A DNA stretch of 54,341 nucleotides from Leyella stercorea (GTDB lineage: Bacteria; Bacteroidota; Bacteroidia; Bacteroidales; Bacteroidaceae), in contig NZ_JAHQUY010000012.1 in NCBI RefSeq assembly GCF_019052365.1, positions 1 through 54,341 of the forward strand, in the 5' to 3' direction. The notes below the pieces were generated by a model. That model searched no databases. It was not told the DNA's origin and was given only the letters and a program-made list of their open reading frames with translations. The translations under genes and the position numbers were made by a program. Shown here piece after piece: positions 51,231 through 54,341 of this stretch. Positions within the stretch are counted from its first letter, which is position 1; each line of letters opens with the position of its first letter.

Positions 51231-51335
51231 CTATACATTTGTGAATGCATTAGCTGCTTGTTCGACTGTTGCATTGTACTCTTCTTCCTTTTGGGTAAGA
51301 ATGTTTGCAAACTCGTGAAGTTCCTCCATATCCAT
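51231..51335 (-). CDS. Possible 34-residue peptide upstream of the retron
   Basis: ATG at 51335, stop at 51231. The product is helical and acidic (FANILTQKEEEYNATVEQAA). It lies 55 bases past a TAACTTTG promoter box like the retron's. I do not recognise it. Position and matching promoter suggest it belongs to the retron locus, but it may be chance. Confidence 0.4.
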   Translation of the reverse strand: MDMEELHEFANILTQKEEEYNATVEQAANAFTNV

Positions 51336-51396
51336 ATTGTTTTCTTTTAAGTTCTACTTTCTAAGTTATTTACTCTGTTCGTTTTATTTGACAGTG

Positions 51397-51420
51397 CAAA
51401 GTTAACATCAGGTGGCGAAC
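51397..51420 (-). promoter_or_regulatory. Second GTTCGC-N10-TAACTTTG promoter
   Basis: GTTCGC (51415-51420) and TAACTTTG (51397-51404) on the minus strand. The 11 bases around the -7 box are identical to those at 51093-51103. Confidence 0.5.
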
Positions 51421-51570
51421 TCTATGTTCGTATATTTTAAAAACTGTATTTTGCAAACTATCTATCTGATCAATGATGTTCCTTGCATATATCTTGGCGA
51501 GAGCACAACAAGTTTTGATCGTAATTTACATGTTCGCAGTTCTCCTTGCGTACTATACGAAAGAATCTTA

Positions 51571-51738
51571 CTAATCAATATTCCAATAAGCGTCAGGATC
51601 GCCATCAAAAGCATCATCTATCACATCGTCACTATATCCTTCCACATCTTGGGCATACGAGCCAGCGTATTCACCATAGTTTGTTGCATAATCGTCATTA
51701 TTGATGTTCTCAGCAATGCTACTCTCTATATTAACATC
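51571..51738 (-). pseudogene. Out-of-frame acidic tail of the propeller-like gene
   Basis: A minus-strand frame shifted from the preceding gene reads 55 residues to a stop at 51571-51573. It is rich in Asp, Glu and Tyr (YGEYAGSYAQDVEGYSDDVI, DDAFDGDPDAYWNID). Its composition is far from random, so it was probably the original C-terminus. The shift must lie in the 13 bases 51728-51740, because a TAA stops this frame at 51739-51741. Confidence 0.55.
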
Positions 51739-52625
51739 TTATTGCTTGTTGTTTTCTTTAAATTTCTTATAACGACCACCCCATCGTTTCCAACAACTAA
51801 GAGTTTTGTCTCATCTTGTGAGAAAGAAGCTGACGATACATTTCCTGCTCTTGTTGCTACACCAAAGATTCCATCGCCAAGATCGTTGTATTGTTCCAAA
51901 CATTCGGAAAAATTTTCTACTGAATGAATGAACACATTACCTGAAGGCTGATGTCCCCAGTGTCCATTTGGATGGTGAGTGTAATCTATATAGTTTTGGT
52001 CTGAGCATGCAATGAATTTTCCTGACGGACTAAAACAAAGCAGACTTTTCCCTGGAGCTTCTTCCGTATGATCATAATTATCAACTTTATGTTTTAAATA
52101 CGCATTTGCGCAACTGTCATAAAATGCCACATCTCCATTCTTGCTGAACATAGTCATCCATACGGCCCAAAGTTGATGGTTGTGGACGTTTTCTGTTCTA
52201 TTTACAATTTCTTTTTTTTCTAAATCAAACACCTCAAAAACACCTTCTTGGGAAGAGCGGAATTTATCAGTATTCATTTTTGCTGCAAAACTAAGATATT
52301 TGGAATCGTATGAAAAAGAAACATAATTTAGATAGAGCACGCTTCTTCCTATAAGTAGTCTTTGTTCTTCTGCATTGTCTTCATTCTTTCGGTAGCATAC
52401 GTATCCTAATCTGTCTATTATCAACGATGCAAAATCACACTCCTTAGTGATATACCATTCTATCTTATCTTCTATAGCCCGATTACATCTCTTTTTCTTT
52501 TCTTCCTCGTTTGCAACATTTAAGAATAAATTTCTGCATACATCTATAATTTTACCGAACAACTCTTGTTTGTCACTATTCTCAGCAAGTTGCTTTCTTC
52601 GGGAATTGAACATTGGACATTTCAT
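51726..52625 (-). CDS. Beta-propeller-like (WD40-type) protein, C-terminus cut by frameshift
   Basis: 299 residues. A helical N-terminal part (about 1-75) is followed by strand-rich repeats resembling WD40 blades: VSFSYDSKYLSFAAKM, LLCFSPSGKFIACSDQN, SASFSQDETKLLVVGNDG followed by VVVIRNLKK. The frame ends soon after the last blade (TTSNKMLI), while another frame continues with a coherent acidic tail (next entry). No signal peptide. Starts at residues 1 and 5 are both possible. Such cytosolic propellers appear as sensors or scaffolds in defence and signalling, but nothing specific is recognised. The DNA is AT-rich. Confidence 0.6.
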   Translation of the reverse strand: MKCPMFNSRRKQLAENSDKQELFGKIIDVCRNLFLNVANEEEKKKRCNRAIEDKIEWYITKECDFASLIIDRLGYVCYRKNEDNAEEQRLLIGRSVLYLNYVSFSYDSKYLSFAAKMNTDKFRSSQEGVFEVFDLEKKEIVNRTENVHNHQLWAVWMTMFSKNGDVAFYDSCANAYLKHKVDNYDHTEEAPGKSLLCFSPSGKFIACSDQNYIDYTHHPNGHWGHQPSGNVFIHSVENFSECLEQYNDLGDGIFGVATRAGNVSSASFSQDETKLLVVGNDGVVVIRNLKKTTSNKMLI

Positions 52626-52628
52626 TTA

Positions 52629-52823
52629 ATGACGGATAAAAAAGACACTATAATTGCTCAATATGATGTTGCTTTTTCTATCAGCCAAGAGGGCAAAAGA
52701 ACTCAATGGTACTTATATGAAGACTTGACAGACGATTACAGGAAAAAATATCCTACAATGGATATTCATTCCGTGATACGGATGCAAACACTTACACTTA
52801 TAGATTTCTATTATTTGTCATAA
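52629..52823 (+). CDS. Small protein of 64 residues, unknown
   Basis: ATG at 52629, 3 bases from the divergent start of the propeller-like gene, too close for separate promoters. This suggests a rearranged junction. The product is polar (FSISQEGKRTQWYLYEDLTD) and not recognised. It is first of three small plus-strand ORFs. Confidence 0.45.
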   Translation: MTDKKDTIIAQYDVAFSISQEGKRTQWYLYEDLTDDYRKKYPTMDIHSVIRMQTLTLIDFYYLS

Positions 52824-52849
52824 TCCTATGAATTAAGCGTCCTAAAAAA

Positions 52850-53029
52850 ATGAATGCTGCACAGTTTTCCAAAACATTTAAGGGGACATTAAGTAAGCTT
52901 AAACCATCCACACGAGGAACTATAAATAGAGGAATTAATTCCGGAATTGATGAAATTAATAGTACTGTCGGTTCGGGAGAGGTCATGTTTGATGCTATAG
53001 ACTTTTTGAAACCAGAAGATAAAGAATAA
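52850..53029 (+). CDS. Small basic protein of 59 residues, unknown
   Basis: ATG at 52850. The first half is Lys/Ser/Thr-rich (SKTFKGTLSKLKPSTRGTIN), and the second has GSGEVMFDAIDFLKPEDKE. It ends 4 bases before the next start, so it is cotranscribed with the 82-residue membrane protein. Not recognised. Confidence 0.45.
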   Translation: MNAAQFSKTFKGTLSKLKPSTRGTINRGINSGIDEINSTVGSGEVMFDAIDFLKPEDKE

Positions 53030-53033
53030 AAGT

Positions 53034-53282
53034 ATGAAAGAATTATTGTTGAGAAATCTTTTGATACTATATCTTGGCGTTTCTTTGAGATTTTTGTTTT
53101 ATAAAATAATCAAAAGGCGTGATGTGGATTTTCAGAGATTATTACATGGCATAAAATGTCCTAAGAATAAAAATGATGAAATTTTCAATTATAAAAATGA
53201 TTTCACGAATCGATTATATGCTATCATATTTATAATTTCAATCGTAATCATAATAGGTCTCATACAAAAATATAAAAACTAA
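53034..53282 (+). CDS. Small membrane protein of 82 residues, unknown
   Basis: Two hydrophobic helices (about 5-25 and 61-77, AIIFIISIVIIIGL) flank a charged loop. Size and topology fit an immunity- or holin-like small membrane protein, but there is no recognised family. A terminator-like hairpin follows 43 bases later. Confidence 0.5.
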   Translation: MKELLLRNLLILYLGVSLRFLFYKIIKRRDVDFQRLLHGIKCPKNKNDEIFNYKNDFTNRLYAIIFIISIVIIIGLIQKYKN

Positions 53283-53325
53283 AAGCAATCAAATTGTTAT
53301 TTTAGTGTAGACTTCAAAAATCGGG

Positions 53326-53365
53326 TAGGAGGTAAATGCTAATTATAAAAGGCATTTGCCTCCTA
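53326..53365 (+). terminator. Terminator after the small-ORF cluster
   Basis: TAGGAGGTAAATGC (53326-53339) pairs with 53352-53365 with one G-T pair; TTTTCAC follows. Confidence 0.7.
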
Positions 53366-53374
53366 TTTTCACAT

Positions 53375-53689
53375 TTACCGACCTCCCACACCACCGTATG
53401 CGGAACCGCACTTTTCCTGTTCGTTCTGCTTTTCTTTGAATATCCGTGCCAACAAATAGGTGCCATAAGCATTTAACGTGAGTTTTGTTTCTACATTTGA
53501 CGGTAATACACCGCAATATGTTCCTGCAAAAGAATCCAAACTGACTTTGTTTTCTAAAACTGCCGTATATTCTTCAAGCTTGATAGAATCAATACCTGAA
53601 TCATTTTGTTCTGTGCCGCATAATATATAAGATGTAACAAATGAGATAACCAAAACTGCTATAATTATCTATTTCTTTTTCATAGCCAT
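53375..53689 (-). pseudogene. NlpE-like lipoprotein remnant
   Basis: Reading from ATG 53689 gives a Lys-rich start, then an in-frame TAG (53669-53671), then the rest of a lipoprotein signal (VLVISFVTSYILCGTEQ). The mature part contains FAGTYCGVLPSNVETKLTLN and YGTYLL, resembling the copper-homeostasis/adhesion-sensing NlpE domain. The frame then passes into KCGSAYGGVGGR, encoded by a GC-richer string that looks like foreign sequence. Nonsense codon plus truncation make it a pseudogene. Confidence 0.6.
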
Positions 53690-53766
53690 CATAAAAGAAA
53701 AAGAGTCCGCAATGTCAAACGAATGGCATCACGGACACGGATGAATAGTTGAGAGTCTAATAAAAG

Positions 53767-53886
53767 TTAGTATGCTGAAACATTGTTGATGCACAGACAA
53801 GTTCTTGTACTATCGAACACGATACGGAGACCGTTCGTCTTTACTTTATCGAAGCGAAGGATGCGCTTGTAGCCGATGGTCGTTGT
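53767..53886 (-). pseudogene. GH29 alpha-L-fucosidase C-terminal remnant
   Basis: A 39-residue frame beginning TTIGYKRILRFDKVKTNGLR and ending CLCINNVSAY, the typical last segment of Bacteroidetes GH29 fucosidases. A stop lies directly before it, and the rest of the enzyme is absent. It abuts the end of the next gene, so this is a recombination junction. Confidence 0.6.
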
Positions 53887-53889
53887 CTA

Positions 53890-54341
53890 TTATTGCTTAT
53901 TAATTTTCTTTTTAATTACATTCGCCTCTTTAAATAGGCTATTAGCAATGCTATCTTTAATTGCTGCTATTTCTATCATTTCATAATGGTGGCGGACAGA
54001 ATCCTCATAAGCAGTAACACGATTTCTCACATTCTCAATAACTTCTTTATTTGGGCATACGGAGAAGTTCTTTTCGATGTATCGGACATTTTGATCATCA
54101 GATGGAAGAACCATCTTCAATGCCCGATATTTCAAGTCTGCAATCTCCAAAGCTTGATGCTCTTGCCATTGGGTTAGATTGCCCCAAATGGAGATGACAA
54201 GAGATAGAGCCAAGCCTCCAATTAAAAGAAGAACATACTTTGAAGTTGGCTCGAAGCGATGAGTCACTACTTTCTTCAGAGGTGTGTTATCCATTGCGTG
54301 AAGTTTGTCCTGCACATTTTTTGATGTGGCATTCAGCTCTT
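53890..54341 (-). CDS. Single-pass membrane protein, N-terminus outside the window
   Basis: The frame is open to the right edge, where it reads ELNATSK. A GTG at 54315 and an ATG at 54294 are internal candidate starts giving about 141 and 134 residues. One membrane helix (YVLLLIGGLALSLVISIWGN) is preceded by a basic segment and followed by a charged helical tail. It is not recognised. The arrangement resembles small membrane proteins that accompany mobilisation genes in Bacteroidetes mobile elements; that is a guess. Confidence 0.55.
   Translation of the reverse strand, partial: ELNATSKNVQDKLHAMDNTPLKKVVTHRFEPTSKYVLLLIGGLALSLVISIWGNLTQWQEHQALEIADLKYRALKMVLPSDDQNVRYIEKNFSVCPNKEVIENVRNRVTAYEDSVRHHYEMIEIAAIKDSIANSLFKEANVIKKKINKQ

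Noticed and set aside
51412..51927. 171-codon plus-strand ORF opposite the propeller-like gene
   Set aside because: It is antisense to a better-supported frame, and its Ile/Val/Ser-rich composition is that of AT-rich shadow frames.

Overview
The window reads as a chromosomal segment of a Bacteroidales bacterium, most likely Prevotellaceae. The evidence is a SusC/SusD pair, near-consensus Bacteroidetes promoters (TTTG, about 19-20 bases, then TAnnTTTG), starts without Shine-Dalgarno sites, PorT- and GldH-type proteins, and a secreted protein with a C-terminal sorting-like tail. All calls come from reading the sequence; no database search was run.

Layout. Positions 1-310 hold the end of an IS4-type transposase. 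410-5302 is a susD/susC pair on the minus strand, divergent from fructose-bisphosphate aldolase (5662-6669). 6973-12834 is a minus-strand TonB energising operon: exbB, two exbD, tonB, a PstS-like lipoprotein and a TPR protein. Next come an aminotransferase, a beta-barrel protein, ribBA, an LptF/LptG permease and a START-like protein. A tRNA-Met precedes a plus-strand cell-shape operon: an IMP-cyclohydrolase-only PurH, then mreB, mreC, mreD, PBP2 and rodA. 28082-33050 is a minus-strand group (metF, holB, ricT, gldH, then porT). GH125 mannosidase, a second beta-barrel protein, a radical SAM protein and a cyclophilin follow.

40145-45875 is a signalling module: a lipoprotein TPR sensor kinase, a NarL-type regulator, a lone LuxR-type HTH protein and a large secreted protein. 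It is flanked by two 76-bp direct repeats that differ at 4 positions. The second copy lies in front of a 71-residue peptide gene.

From about 45.6 kb the DNA becomes AT-rich and accessory. It holds a DUF4143-type ATPase, a retron-type reverse transcriptase paired with a HEPN-motif protein, and a candidate msr-msd RNA upstream. Beyond these lie a frameshifted beta-propeller-like gene, small ORFs and gene remnants (NlpE-like, GH29 fucosidase-like). The retron-HEPN unit is the best candidate for an undescribed system here, followed by the repeat-flanked signalling module.

The chromosomal part also carries several short dispersed repeat families: a 22-bp tandem repeat at two loci, a 23-nt GGTGCA palindrome that has invaded ricT, a 110-bp hairpin element between convergent genes whose two arms change together, and a GCGGAGG hairpin at gene ends.
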